The position numbers and the translations under genes are program-made. DNA of 64,000 nt from Streptomyces sp. R28 (GTDB taxonomy: Bacteria; Actinomycetota; Actinomycetes; Streptomycetales; Streptomycetaceae): positions 2,531,001-2,595,000 of the forward strand of contig NZ_CP163439.1 in assembly GCF_041052385.1 (NCBI RefSeq). The letters are read 5' to 3'. The notes under the pieces were generated by a model that was not told where the DNA came from, searched no databases, and saw nothing but the letters and a program-made list of their open reading frames with translations. Numbering within the stretch: position 1 is the first letter of the stretch; each line of letters starts with the position of its first letter. This document shows positions 35,160-44,519 of the stretch, piece after piece.

Positions 35160-36293
35160 TCAGCACGCCTCCTTCCACGGCTGCCAGTCACCGAGGTAGG
35201 CCGCGCGGGTCGCCGACTCGGCCTGAGCATCGGTGAGTTGGGGACGGTTCTCAGGGGCCGTGATCTCGGCGCCGGGGCCGGTGTTGCGGTACTCGGCGAA
35301 GCGCTGGTTCTGCCAGGGGAAGGCGTCGGACATGTTGGCGTAGGGCGCGACCGCGTCGATGCCGGGACCGAGGTGGGTGTCCCGGACGACGAGGGACGGG
35401 CGGGCGGTGGTGTCGGAGCTGGGCACCCAGGGGCGGGCCAGCTTGTAGTAGGCGTCCGGTGCCTCGCTGGTGACACGGCTCCTGGTCACCAGGTGGCCGA
35501 GCGGGTTGGCGCCGGCCGTCGAGGGCGCGAAGACGAAGCCGTACGGGGCCGACGCCAGGTCGGTCCGGGACAGGGTCCGGAAGTGGCAGTGCTCGTACAC
35601 GGCGGTGGCCCGCCCGAAGACGAAGTCGACGTCGCCCTCGACGTAGCAGTGGGAGAAGTACTGGCGGGCGAAGACGGCCAGGGTCATCGAGTCGGCGTAC
35701 AGGGTGTCCTGGTGGCCGAGGAACCGGCAGTGGTGGAACGCGGACCGGTCGCCCTGCACCTTGATGGCGACCGCCTGGGTGCCGGAGATGTCGGGGTGGT
35801 CGGCGCGCAGCCAGTCGTTGGCGAAGGTGATGTGGCGGGCGGTGAAGCCGGCGGCCTGCACGGTGGTGGTGGCGGAGCCGGTGGTGCCGTAGGTTCCGCC
35901 GCCCGGCTTGGGGGTGCCGGCGGCGTTGTCGTGGACGATGACGACGTCACGCGGGTCGTCGCCGGCGCCGAGCCAGGTCATCTCCGTGCGGGTCACGTCG
36001 ACGGCGACGGTCTCCCGGTAGGTCCCCGGGGCGATGACCAGTGTCCAGCCGCTGCCGGTCGCGGCACTCACGGCGGCCCGGACGGAGGTGAAGTCGCCCT
36101 GGCCGGACGCGTCGACGTACAGGGTCTGCGCGCTCAGGCGGGCGGCCGGTGAACCGTACCGGCCGAAGGGGCGCGGCCGGGCGCCGACGGCTCGGGCGGG
36201 GGCCGACGCGAGCGCGAGGGCGGCGCCGGCTCCGGCGCCTGCCAGCAGGAACCCCCGCCTGGACAGGGGGAGTTGGGGGTGGGGCGAGGGCAT
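35160..36293 (-). CDS. Secreted pectin methylesterase, family CE8 (paralogue)
   Basis: The 377-residue protein has a Tat-like leader (LSRRGFLLAGAGAGAA) and the CE8 catalytic set: SGTQAVA, LGHQDTL, VEGDVDFVFGRA, KLARPWVP. It is closely related to the next gene, and together they form a tandem pair. GGAG lies 8 bp ahead of ATG 36293. The pair is downstream of PL1 and CE12 genes, in the order expected for a pectin de-esterifying and depolymerising set. Confidence 0.93.
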   Translation of the reverse strand: MPSPHPQLPLSRRGFLLAGAGAGAALALASAPARAVGARPRPFGRYGSPAARLSAQTLYVDASGQGDFTSVRAAVSAATGSGWTLVIAPGTYRETVAVDVTRTEMTWLGAGDDPRDVVIVHDNAAGTPKPGGGTYGTTGSATTTVQAAGFTARHITFANDWLRADHPDISGTQAVAIKVQGDRSAFHHCRFLGHQDTLYADSMTLAVFARQYFSHCYVEGDVDFVFGRATAVYEHCHFRTLSRTDLASAPYGFVFAPSTAGANPLGHLVTRSRVTSEAPDAYYKLARPWVPSSDTTARPSLVVRDTHLGPGIDAVAPYANMSDAFPWQNQRFAEYRNTGPGAEITAPENRPQLTDAQAESATRAAYLGDWQPWKEAC

Positions 36294-36433
36294 GCGGGTG
36301 CTCCTTCGCGGTGCGGCTCTTCGGGGGCGATCGGGTGATCGGGGTGATCGGAGTGATCGGGGACTTCCTCGCCGTGGGGGGTGGTGGAGCGGGGCCGGGG
36401 CTGCGCGCCCCGGCCCGGTGCGGGCGGGGCGGG

Positions 36434-37747
36434 TCAGTGCGGGCGGCCGGCGCCCGCGCAGCGGTCGAGGATGCCCGGCAGCGCCTTGGGGTTGTCGACC
36501 TTCGTACGCAGGGTCGGCTTCCATCCGGCGCCGGACTGGAGGGTCTCCGCCGGGATCTCGGCGTTGTGGACCGCGATGAGGTCCGTCAGCTTGCCGTTGA
36601 CGTAGTTGTTCTCGGCGGTCAGCGGCGACTCGTTCCACTTCTTCAGCACCTTGCCGACGCTCGTGCCGGCCGGCAGCGAGATGGAGTTGTCGCTGGCGTG
36701 GAGCTGTGAGGAGATGCCGACACCGAAGATGTAGTAGTCGTCCTTCTGCTCCTCGGTCACCACGTAGTGGTTGTTGTAGACGTCGACCTGTCCGAACCGC
36801 ACCCGCGGGGAGCGCTGCAGGATGCCCTCGAAGCGGTTGTGGTGCATGGTGACCTTGAGCTTGCCGCCGTCGGTGGTGGCGAGGCCGTCGCCGTTGCCGA
36901 TCAGCATGTTCTTGTCGTGGTTCTCGTAGCGGTTCCAGGACACGGTCACGTAGTTGGAGCCGCGCACGATGTCCGTCAGCCCGTCATGCTGCTGGAAGAC
37001 CTTGCCGAAGTAGACCGGCCGCTCGCTGTCGGGGTAGCGCCCGTCGGTGAAGGTGTTGTGGTCGAGCCACACGTGGTCGGTGCCGTAGACGACCACGGTG
37101 TCGTACTCGGAGTTCCAGTTGCCGGTCTTGTTGTCGTCGGTGGGGTCCCACTTGGGGAAGCAGTCGAGCGGGGCCTCGATGGTGAGGTTGCGCAGGATGA
37201 CGTTCGAGACGCCCTTGATCTGGATGCTGCCGCCGAGGATGCCGGAGTTCTTGCCGACGCCGACGATGGTGGTGTTGCTGGGGATGTTGGCCTTGATCTC
37301 CGTGTCCTGCTTGGCGGCGGAGGCGACCCGGGCGTCCTCCTGCGGACCCTTGGCGACCTCGTCGTTGCCGTAGACGGCCGGGTCGTAGTCCTTGAGGTAC
37401 TGCTGGAGGTCGTACCCGCCGGTGACGAAGGCCTCGCAGCCCTGGGAGACGGCGTCGATCATGCCCTTGACCTTGATGATCTTCGGCGCGTCGCCGCCGT
37501 CCTTCAGCGCGGCCTTGAACTCGGCCCAGGTGGTGACGGTGTAGACGTGCTCGGCATCGGCGGCCGACCCGCCGGTCGTCCCGGCCCCCTCGGAGCCCCA
37601 GCCGTCGCCCGCGCCGAGGACCTGACGGCCGAGGTCACGGGGCCCGGCCTGGGCACCGGTACCGGTGAGACCGAGGACGAGCGCGGTGCAGCCGATCAGC
37701 ACAGCGGCCTTCGCTGTGGCATGCCCATGCCATACCTGTGCGTTCAT
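36434..37747 (-). CDS. Secreted pectate lyase, family PL1
   Basis: The 437-residue protein has a Sec signal (residues about 11-34), and a PL1 beta-helix: NTTIVGVGKNSGI (158-170), VWLDHNTFTDG (226-236) and the R312-x-P-R315-x-R317 catalytic-arginine segment before VDVYNNHY. Calcium-binding acidic residues are expected near FPKWDPTDD. It depolymerises polygalacturonate by beta-elimination. It resembles the PL1 protein at 45682-46986. It follows the CE12 gene by 31 bp on the same strand. Confidence 0.94.
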   Translation of the reverse strand: MNAQVWHGHATAKAAVLIGCTALVLGLTGTGAQAGPRDLGRQVLGAGDGWGSEGAGTTGGSAADAEHVYTVTTWAEFKAALKDGGDAPKIIKVKGMIDAVSQGCEAFVTGGYDLQQYLKDYDPAVYGNDEVAKGPQEDARVASAAKQDTEIKANIPSNTTIVGVGKNSGILGGSIQIKGVSNVILRNLTIEAPLDCFPKWDPTDDNKTGNWNSEYDTVVVYGTDHVWLDHNTFTDGRYPDSERPVYFGKVFQQHDGLTDIVRGSNYVTVSWNRYENHDKNMLIGNGDGLATTDGGKLKVTMHHNRFEGILQRSPRVRFGQVDVYNNHYVVTEEQKDDYYIFGVGISSQLHASDNSISLPAGTSVGKVLKKWNESPLTAENNYVNGKLTDLIAVHNAEIPAETLQSGAGWKPTLRTKVDNPKALPGILDRCAGAGRPH

Positions 37748-37778
37748 TGTGCGGCTCTCTTTTCTGCGGTCGGGGTGG

Positions 37779-38573
37779 TTACGCGGCGGCCTGCGGCCAG
37801 GTGATCCAGGACTCCGGGATCTCCTCGTCGAGCCGGCGCACGTCCTGCGGGCCGAGCACCCGCGTACGCAGCAGCTCTCGCGCCACGAGACGCGCCACGG
37901 CGATCGCGCCCGGTGGGTTGAAGTGCGTGTTGTCCTGCTCGGTGGCGGTCCAGTTGAAGTACGTCTTGGTCCCTTCGACCCCGAGCTGCTGCCACAACGC
38001 GAGGGACAGGGCCTGGATGTCGAGCAACGTGACGCGCTCCTCCTGAGCGAGCGCGCGCATCGCCGCCGGATAGTCGCCGTGGGTCGGCACGGCGTTGCCG
38101 TCGGCGTCGAACTTCCGGCGCTCGACGGCGGTGGCGAGGACGGGGCGAGCCCCACGGGCCCGGGCGCCGTCGATGTAGCGGCGCAGATAGTCCTGGTACG
38201 TCGTCCAGGGCTCGGTGTACCGGGTGGGGTCGGCGACCTTCTCGTCGTTGTGGGCGAACTGGATGAGAAGGAAGTCCCCGGGCCGGATCGCCTGAAGGAT
38301 GACGTCGAGCCGGCCTTCGTCGACAAAGCTCTTCGAACTGCGCCCGTTCACCGCGTGATTGGAAACGGGCCGGTCCTTGTGCAGAAAGAAGGGCAGCGCC
38401 ATGCCCCACCCGGTCTCGGGGGCGGCGTCGGCGTATTTCTGGGCGGCGGTGGAATCACCGGCGATGTAGAGGGTGCGGTGGCGCTGCGCTGCTTGGGCTG
38501 TGCCGGTGCCCGAGAGGGCGAGAGGAACGGCGGCAACGGCCGCCAAACTGACCTGTCTGCGGGTAAGGGACAC
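37779..38573 (-). CDS. Rhamnogalacturonan acetylesterase, family CE12
   Basis: The 264-residue secreted SGNH hydrolase has the nucleophile S41 in AGDST, N76 in NHAVNGRSS, and the D214-x-x-H217 pair in EQDNTHFNP. A signal peptide with RRQ leader covers residues 1-29. It removes acetyl groups from rhamnogalacturonan I, which assists the PL4 lyase at 24826. The start is GTG at 38573, and an intergenic repeat lies 38 bp upstream. Confidence 0.93.
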   Translation of the reverse strand: MSLTRRQVSLAAVAAVPLALSGTGTAQAAQRHRTLYIAGDSTAAQKYADAAPETGWGMALPFFLHKDRPVSNHAVNGRSSKSFVDEGRLDVILQAIRPGDFLLIQFAHNDEKVADPTRYTEPWTTYQDYLRRYIDGARARGARPVLATAVERRKFDADGNAVPTHGDYPAAMRALAQEERVTLLDIQALSLALWQQLGVEGTKTYFNWTATEQDNTHFNPPGAIAVARLVARELLRTRVLGPQDVRRLDEEIPESWITWPQAAA

Positions 38574-38610
38574 GAAGGTGTGCCTTTCAACAGGGAGAGG
38601 TGAAATGCCC

Positions 38611-38690
38611 TAAGGGGCGCGGGGCTGCATCGATTTGCGGCTCCGCCGCGTGGGCGCGACCAGCCACAAACCACCCGCAGCCGGCCGCGC
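38611..38690. repeat. Intergenic repeat element, copy 2
   Basis: This copy runs from AAGGGGCGCGGGGCTGCATC through GCGGCTCCGCCGCGTGGGCG to CCGCAGCCGGCCGC. It matches the element at 26571-26652 over most of its length and lies between the CE12 gene and the solute-binding protein gene. The GCGGCTCCGCCGC core can form a hairpin and may act as a processing or termination signal. Confidence 0.75.
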
Positions 38691-38708
38691 AGCGATACGA
38701 CCGAGCTC

Positions 38709-40061
38709 TCAGCCGTTACGCGACTTCCACTCGGCCTGAGCCTCGTTCAGCTGACCGGCCACCGTGTCCAGGAACTCCTTGGCGCTCATGTCCCCGTTCA
38801 GCACCTTCTGGAAGTTCGGCTCGTTGTCGGCCTTGGAAACGGTGTTCCAGTCGGGCAGGTAGTACGGCAACTGCACGATCGTCGTAGAGCCGTCAGTCAG
38901 CGCGGCCGCAGCCAACTTCGTGGGCTCGGCCTTCGAGATCCACGCATCCTTGGCGGCGTCGTTGTTGGCCGGCACCTGCCCCGCCGCCTCGTTGAACTTC
39001 GAGTTCTCCTCGTGCGAGGAGGCGAACTCGATGAACTTCCAGGCGGCCTCCTTGTTCTTGGAGCTCTTGAAGAGGCCGATCCCGTCCACCGGGTTGGACA
39101 CCTGGACCCGCTTGCCGGAGGCGCCGACCGGCTGCGGAATGCCCCGGAACTTCTCCGTCCCGAGCGCCTTCACATGGTCCTGGTACGACCCCAGGTTGTG
39201 GTTCAGCATCCCGATCGTGCCGGAATCCCACTGGGCGACCATCTTGGTGAAGTCGTTGTTGAGGTCGGCGGCCGGAGTGACCTTCTTGTAGAGCGCGGCG
39301 TATTTCTCCAGCGCGGCCACGTTCTTCGGGTCGTTGACGGTCGTCTTCTCCCCGCTCGCGTCCCAGAAGGAAGTGATCCCGGACTGCCCGTACATCGCGT
39401 CCAGCGCCTGGGCGATGGAACCGGCACCACCACGGATGGTGTAACCGAACTCGTTCTTGCCGGAGTCGGTGAGCTTCTCCGCGGCCGTGTAGAACTTGTC
39501 CCAGGTGGTCGGCTCGTCCAGCCCCGCCTTCTTGAACAGATCGGTGCGGTAGTACAGCACACCGTTGTTCGCGGAGGTCGGAATCGAGTACAGCTTGTCG
39601 TCGCCACCGCCCGCGGCCTTCAGCGAGGTGAGCATGTCCTCGTTCAGCTTGCCGTTCAGGGAGGACTTCGCGAGCCGGCCGTCCAGCGGCTCCAGCGCGT
39701 TCTGCGCGGCGAACCCGGCGAGCATCGCCGCGCCCACACCGCCGACGTCCGGCAGGCCGCCGCCCTGGAGTGCGGTGTCCACCTTGGACTGGTAGTCGGT
39801 GGACGGGATCCCGACGTACTCGACCTTGATGTCGGGGTTCGCCTTCTGGAAGTCGGCGATGATCTCCTTCCAGATGTCGGTGCGGACACCGCCGTTGTTG
39901 TCCCAGAAGACGATCTTTCCCGTGCCGCTGCCCTCGGCGCCCTTGTCGCCGCCACTGCCGCCGCTGCCGTCGTCACCGCAGGCGGTGGCGGTCAGGGCGA
40001 GGACGGAACCCAGGGCGACGGCCACGGCGGCGCGCCTGCTTCTGCGATTGCTGATCTTCAT
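38709..40061 (-). CDS. Sugar ABC transporter solute-binding lipoprotein
   Basis: The 450-residue protein has a lipoprotein signal with lipobox LTATAC (C28) followed by a Gly/Asp/Ser linker, and is a family 1 extracellular solute-binding protein (KIVFWDNNGGVRTDIWKEII, then the late FKSSKNKEAAWKFIEFA). By position it is the receptor for the permeases at 46983-48811, with five genes between, and would deliver pectin oligosaccharides. No ATPase gene is near; streptomycetes use the shared MsiK ATPase. Confidence 0.93.
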   Translation of the reverse strand: MKISNRRSRRAAVAVALGSVLALTATACGDDGSGGSGGDKGAEGSGTGKIVFWDNNGGVRTDIWKEIIADFQKANPDIKVEYVGIPSTDYQSKVDTALQGGGLPDVGGVGAAMLAGFAAQNALEPLDGRLAKSSLNGKLNEDMLTSLKAAGGGDDKLYSIPTSANNGVLYYRTDLFKKAGLDEPTTWDKFYTAAEKLTDSGKNEFGYTIRGGAGSIAQALDAMYGQSGITSFWDASGEKTTVNDPKNVAALEKYAALYKKVTPAADLNNDFTKMVAQWDSGTIGMLNHNLGSYQDHVKALGTEKFRGIPQPVGASGKRVQVSNPVDGIGLFKSSKNKEAAWKFIEFASSHEENSKFNEAAGQVPANNDAAKDAWISKAEPTKLAAAALTDGSTTIVQLPYYLPDWNTVSKADNEPNFQKVLNGDMSAKEFLDTVAGQLNEAQAEWKSRNG

Positions 40062-40112
40062 TGGTCGGCTCTCTTCTTCTGGATCCAGCGGAGCTATGCA
40101 GTTGTGGGGGTC

Positions 40113-42137
40113 TCAGTGGCGGGTGTGCGGCGCCCAGCCGTCCGTGCCCTGGAGGTAGGCGGCGACGTTGTGGACCCGCGCCTCGTCCGCGCTCATCTGC
40201 GGCCGGTCCGCGGTCACCTCGGCTCCCGGCCCGACGTTCCGGTACTCGGTGAAGCGCGCGTCCTTCCACGAGAAGCCGCTCATGTCGGTCCACGGGGCGG
40301 ACTTGACCGCGGCGGGCAGCCAGGTGTCGCGGATCAGCACCTGTGCGACGGCGTTCGGCTCGCCGCCCGGATGCCACGGCCGCCCCAGGTGGAAGGTCCC
40401 GGCCGGCGCGTCGCTCACGATCTTCGAGCGGGTGATCAGGAACCCGTACGGGTTACCGGTCCAGGTCGAAGCGGCCGTGATGTACCCGTTGTTGGTGTCG
40501 GAGCCCCGGCTCAGCGCCCGGATCACCGAACGCTCGATGACGGTGGTCGCCCGCCCGTACACGAAGTCGACGTCGCCCTCGATGTAGGAGTCGCGGATGT
40601 AGACCCGGCTGATCACGTCCAGCTTGGGGCTGTCGGTCATCAGGGTGTCCTGGTTGCCCAGGAAGGCGGTGTCCTCGAAGACGATCCGGTCGCCGGTCGT
40701 CTTCATGGCGAGGGCCTGCTCGCCGCTCAGCTCGACCGCGGCCTCGTCGAAGTCGTTGCTGAAGGTGAGGTTGCGGGCGGTGACGTCGTTCGCGGCGATC
40801 CGGACCGTCGCGCTCCCCGTCGAACCGCCGTACGCGGCAGGCGTGTCGAAGACGATGACGGTGTCGGACCGGTCCTGTCCAGTCCCCCGCAGCACGATGT
40901 TCGGCTTGGTCGCGGGGATGAACACCTTCGCGCGATACGTCCCCGGAGCCACCGCGATCGTCACCGGCACGGCGTTGCCGTCGGGCACGGCGTCCACGGC
41001 GGCCTGCACGGTCGGGTAGTCGGCCGGGACGTGCAGGGTCGTGCCGATCCGCTGCTGCGGTCCGGAGAACTTCTTCACCAGCGCCGGTACGGCGGCGGCC
41101 GGGTCGAGCCGGTAGTCGTAGAACTCCCGCGGATCGAAGGCCGTCCCCCACGCGTCCTGACGCCCGCTGACGTTCTTCAGGATCGAGCCGCGCTGCACCA
41201 ACTCGGCGGTGGCGTCGGCCTGGTAGGGATGCTGGACTCCGTCGTAGTAGCTGTTCTCGATGACCATCCTGGTCCGTCCGCGCGACCAGTTCCCGTACGT
41301 CCACGTCGGGTCGCCGTCGGCCACCTGCGCCGAGAGGTAGTTGTTGTAGAGGTGGGCGTAGGCGCAGTTGTCGGCGGACGGGTTGCGTTGCTTGGTTCCC
41401 GTGAACCAGTTGTGGTCGATCGTGATCTCCGTCTGGACGTTGGTCGTCCAGCCGATCCCGAAGGCCTTGTTGTGGCTGGTGAACTGGTTGTAGGAGACGG
41501 TGATGTACCGGCTGTCCTTGCGGATGTCGAGCAGTCCGTCGCCCATGTGCGTGAGGCGGTTGTGGTCGATCCAGACGTGGTCGACGGTGTCCATCTGGAT
41601 GGCGTCGAAGTCGGTCGTCTTGCCGTCCCAGTCGCCCTCGACATAGGAGTCGCGGATCGTCAGGTTGCGGATGATGACGTTGCTCGTACCGGGGTTGAGG
41701 TGCAGCTCGCCGTGGACGATCTCGCCGGTGTCGCCGACGCCGACGACGGTCTTGTTCGAGGTCACGACGATGTCCGAGCCGAAGGGCTCGACGGCGATCG
41801 CCCCCGACACCCGGATGACGTACGGCTCTTCGGCCGCCGCGTACTTCGCGAGCGAGGCCTGGTCGGTGACGGTGACGACCTTGCCGCCCGCGCCCCCGGT
41901 GGTCCCGCCGGCCAGCGAGGCGAAGCCGTGCGGCTGATCGGGCCGGCTGTCGGCGGACGAGACAGTCGGGGCGGGCAGGGCGGTCGGAGCACTCGGAGCA
42001 GGGCTCACCGCCTGTGCCTCGCCGACCGCCCCGAGGTACAGGGCGGCCACCAGGCCGAGCACGGCGGCCACGACCCTGCCGTGTCCCGGTCTCGCATACC
42101 CCGGTCTCGGCAAGCGCTTGCTATGGAGGTGCGTCAT
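40113..42137 (-). CDS. Bifunctional secreted PL1 pectate lyase - CE8 pectin methylesterase
   Basis: The 674-residue protein has a signal peptide (residues about 20-42), a PL1 domain (about 70-335; TVVGVGDTGEI, VWIDHNRLTHMG, KQRNPSADNCAYAHLYNN) and a CE8 domain (about 345-674; GEQALAMKT, LGNQDTLM, EGDVDFVYGRA, LGRPWHPGG). One secreted chain would thus de-esterify and cleave homogalacturonan. GGGAG lies 5 bp ahead of ATG 42137. A LacI-type palindrome falls in codons 6-9. Confidence 0.93.
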   Translation of the reverse strand: MTHLHSKRLPRPGYARPGHGRVVAAVLGLVAALYLGAVGEAQAVSPAPSAPTALPAPTVSSADSRPDQPHGFASLAGGTTGGAGGKVVTVTDQASLAKYAAAEEPYVIRVSGAIAVEPFGSDIVVTSNKTVVGVGDTGEIVHGELHLNPGTSNVIIRNLTIRDSYVEGDWDGKTTDFDAIQMDTVDHVWIDHNRLTHMGDGLLDIRKDSRYITVSYNQFTSHNKAFGIGWTTNVQTEITIDHNWFTGTKQRNPSADNCAYAHLYNNYLSAQVADGDPTWTYGNWSRGRTRMVIENSYYDGVQHPYQADATAELVQRGSILKNVSGRQDAWGTAFDPREFYDYRLDPAAAVPALVKKFSGPQQRIGTTLHVPADYPTVQAAVDAVPDGNAVPVTIAVAPGTYRAKVFIPATKPNIVLRGTGQDRSDTVIVFDTPAAYGGSTGSATVRIAANDVTARNLTFSNDFDEAAVELSGEQALAMKTTGDRIVFEDTAFLGNQDTLMTDSPKLDVISRVYIRDSYIEGDVDFVYGRATTVIERSVIRALSRGSDTNNGYITAASTWTGNPYGFLITRSKIVSDAPAGTFHLGRPWHPGGEPNAVAQVLIRDTWLPAAVKSAPWTDMSGFSWKDARFTEYRNVGPGAEVTADRPQMSADEARVHNVAAYLQGTDGWAPHTRH
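42110..42121. promoter_or_regulatory. LacI-type palindrome inside the PL1-CE8 start
   Basis: GCAAGCGCTTGC is a perfect 12-bp palindrome with central CG, the usual shape of LacI-family operators. It lies 16 bp inside the PL1-CE8 coding region. A site with the same AAGCGCTT core lies at 48888-48904 upstream of the permease genes. Coincidental codon use cannot be excluded. Confidence 0.45.
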
Positions 42138-42168
42138 TGCGGCTCCCAACAGGCGTACGGGTGGTGGG

Positions 42169-43677
42169 TTACAAGGGGGTGATCCGGAACTGCGTGAAGC
42201 TCGCCGCGCCGGCGTGTCCCGGGCCGGTGGGCGCGAGGGCGAACAGGCCGAGCAGGGCGCCGACCCAGCGCCAGGGGGTGGCGGCGAAGACCGGGCCGGA
42301 CGGGCGCAGGCCCTCCCCGATGTCGTACTGGAAGCGGCAGCGCGCCCCCGCCCCGATCTCGATCCGCAGCCGCACCCGCCCCTGAGGCGCGAGCCGCGCG
42401 TGTTCGGCGTCCCGCTCCTTCTCCGCGACGGCCTCGGCGAACCGGTGCACCACGTGCACCTCTTTGTCCGTGCCGCGCTGGAGCCCGATCCAGCCGAACG
42501 CGTCCCCGAGCACGGTGAGCCCCGCCCGCGCCCCCGGCTCCTCACTGTCCAGCCGCAGTTCGACCTCGACCGCGCACGGCGTGCCGGGCAGCCGCTGTGT
42601 GAGGACGTTCGGCAGTTTGCGCAGGTCGTGGGCGTCGGCCGAGCGGACGCAGGCCAGCTTCAGGCCGTCGCCGGAGTGCTGGGTGGCCCAGCCGTCCTGC
42701 GGGGTGGCGGTCCAGGACCACTGGCGGCCGAAGCGTCCGCCGGGGAAGTCGTCGTCGGTGGCGGGCGCGGCGGGCGGCTGCGGCGGCAGGCCGGGCCTGC
42801 GGTGTACGGCGACGGGGGCGCCGTCGTCGCCGAGCACCGGCCAGCCGTCGGGGCCCCAGCGCATCGGCTGGAGGTGGACGACCCTGCCGTACGCGCCCCG
42901 CTGCTGAAAGTGCAGGAACCAGTCCTCACCGGACGGGGTGCGCACCCAGCCGCCCTGGTGCGGCCCGTTGACGTCGGTGTCCTTCTGTTCGAGGACGATC
43001 TTCTCCTCGTACGGCCCGAAGAACTCGCGTGAGCGGAAGGCGCCCTGCCAGCCGGTCTCCACTCCCCCGGCGGGGGCGAGGATCCAGAACCAGCCGTCGT
43101 GCCGGTAGAGCTTGGGTCCTTCGAGGGTGAACCAGCCGGGGATCCGGTCGCCGTCGACGATCAGCTTGCCCTCGTCGAGGAGCTCGGTGCCGTCGGGGTG
43201 CATCCGGTGGCCGGTGAGGCGGTTCTTGACGCCGGAGCGGGACTTGGCCCAGGCGTGCACGAGGTAGGCCTCGCCGGTCTCGTCGTCCCACAGGGGGCAG
43301 GGGTCGATCAGGCCCTTGCCCTCCTTGACCAGGTGCGGGCGGGTCCAAGGGCCGCGGATCTCGGGGGCGTTGACCTGGAAGACGCCCTGGTCGGGGTCGC
43401 CCCAGAAGATCCAGAAGCGGTCGTCGTGGTGGCGGAGGGCGGGGGCCCAGACTCCGCAGTCGTGCCGGGGGGCCGCGAACTCCTGCGCCGGTTCGAGGTG
43501 GTCGACGGCGTGGCCGACCAGGGTCCAGTTGACCAGGTCGCGGGAGTGCAGGAGGGGCAGGCCCGGGGCGCGGCCGAAGCTGGAGGCGGTGAGGTAGAAG
43601 TCGTCGCCGACACGGACGACGTCCGGGTCGGACCAGTCGGCGTTCAGGACGGGGTTGCGATACACGTCGGTCGTCAC
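42169..43677 (-). CDS. Intracellular GH43 glycosidase (beta-xylosidase type)
   Basis: The 502-residue protein has no signal peptide. The N-terminal propeller has DWSDPDVVRVGDDFYLTASSF with the base aspartate, GLIDPCPLWDDETGEAYLVHAW, and FTLEGPKLYRHDGWFWI with the acid glutamate. A C-terminal beta-sandwich (from about residue 325; FGRQWSWTATPQDGW) is typical of GH43 beta-xylosidase/arabinofuranosidase enzymes. It would act on imported oligosaccharides. GTG at 43677 overlaps the stop of the PmoA-like gene by 4 bp. Confidence 0.92.
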   Translation of the reverse strand: MTTDVYRNPVLNADWSDPDVVRVGDDFYLTASSFGRAPGLPLLHSRDLVNWTLVGHAVDHLEPAQEFAAPRHDCGVWAPALRHHDDRFWIFWGDPDQGVFQVNAPEIRGPWTRPHLVKEGKGLIDPCPLWDDETGEAYLVHAWAKSRSGVKNRLTGHRMHPDGTELLDEGKLIVDGDRIPGWFTLEGPKLYRHDGWFWILAPAGGVETGWQGAFRSREFFGPYEEKIVLEQKDTDVNGPHQGGWVRTPSGEDWFLHFQQRGAYGRVVHLQPMRWGPDGWPVLGDDGAPVAVHRRPGLPPQPPAAPATDDDFPGGRFGRQWSWTATPQDGWATQHSGDGLKLACVRSADAHDLRKLPNVLTQRLPGTPCAVEVELRLDSEEPGARAGLTVLGDAFGWIGLQRGTDKEVHVVHRFAEAVAEKERDAEHARLAPQGRVRLRIEIGAGARCRFQYDIGEGLRPSGPVFAATPWRWVGALLGLFALAPTGPGHAGAASFTQFRITPL

Positions 43678-44519
43678 GGGCTCACCGCCTTGCGGACCAG
43701 GGCCGCCGCTTCGAGCCGGCTGATACGGCCGTCGGCGACGACGGTGACGATCCGGCGGACGGCGGTCTCGCCGGGCGGGATCGGCAGCCGTTCCTCGGCG
43801 GCGAGGGAGGAACCGACGCCGGGATACTCCCCGGCGCGCACGAACCACGGATCCCGGCGGGTCTGTTCGGTGGCCCCGGCGAAGACCAGGGTCCAGGTGG
43901 AGCCCGCGAGAGCCACCCAGGGGGCGCGGGTGCCGTGGATCTCCTGCTCGCCCTCGCGGTCGGCGGTGAACACCTTCGGCGCCGACGCCTCCTTGCGGGC
44001 CCGCCAGAAGAAGCCGCCGTACGCCGCGCCGGGGCGGCCGTTGGTGGCGGGGCTGCCGATCGACAGCGGGCCGGAGGTGACGTTGGTGAGCGAGAAGGTG
44101 AAGTCCAACGCCCAGGCGGCGTCGGAGAGTTTGGTGGTCGCGACCGTACGGCGCTCGCGCAGCAGCTCGGCCCCCGCCGCCACCCACCGCAGTTCCTCGA
44201 CGAAGCCGTCGGGGTCGCGCAGCTGGAAGGCGGTGTGGCGCTGGGCGCCGTGGTTGTCGAGCTCGGTCGGGCCCTGGTCGCGGACGTAGGTGCGGCCGCC
44301 CCAGAAGTTGTGCCCCTCGACGTCGGGAACGGCGACACCGACGCCGAGGTGGTGTATGTGGTCGGCGGGGCTGAGTTCGGTGACCGCCGTGCCGGCCAGG
44401 GTGGTGACGGGGTGCAGATACGGGCGCGGGGAGAGCCGGAGCGGCAGTTCGGGCCGGGTGACGTACCGGCCGACCGGTCGGCTCGCGACGCGCAGCACCG
44501 CGGTGTCGTGGGGGGTCAT
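43674..44519 (-). CDS. PmoA-like (DUF6807) protein
   Basis: The 281-residue protein has the PmoA-like hallmarks PYLHPVTTLAGTAVTELSPA, DHIHHLGVGVAVPDVEGHNFWGG, and the late GTRAPWVALAGSTWTLVFAG. The name comes from methane oxidation clusters, but most members sit beside Gfo/Idh oxidoreductases in sugar clusters, as here; function is unknown. Its ATG shares one base with the stop of the oxidoreductase, and its stop overlaps the GH43 start. Confidence 0.85.
   Translation of the reverse strand: MTPHDTAVLRVASRPVGRYVTRPELPLRLSPRPYLHPVTTLAGTAVTELSPADHIHHLGVGVAVPDVEGHNFWGGRTYVRDQGPTELDNHGAQRHTAFQLRDPDGFVEELRWVAAGAELLRERRTVATTKLSDAAWALDFTFSLTNVTSGPLSIGSPATNGRPGAAYGGFFWRARKEASAPKVFTADREGEQEIHGTRAPWVALAGSTWTLVFAGATEQTRRDPWFVRAGEYPGVGSSLAAEERLPIPPGETAVRRIVTVVADGRISRLEAAALVRKAVSP

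Noticed and set aside
39012..42182. A plus-strand open frame of over 1000 codons
   Set aside because: It is antisense to the solute-binding protein and PL1-CE8 genes, both with clear domains; high G+C keeps the opposite frame open.
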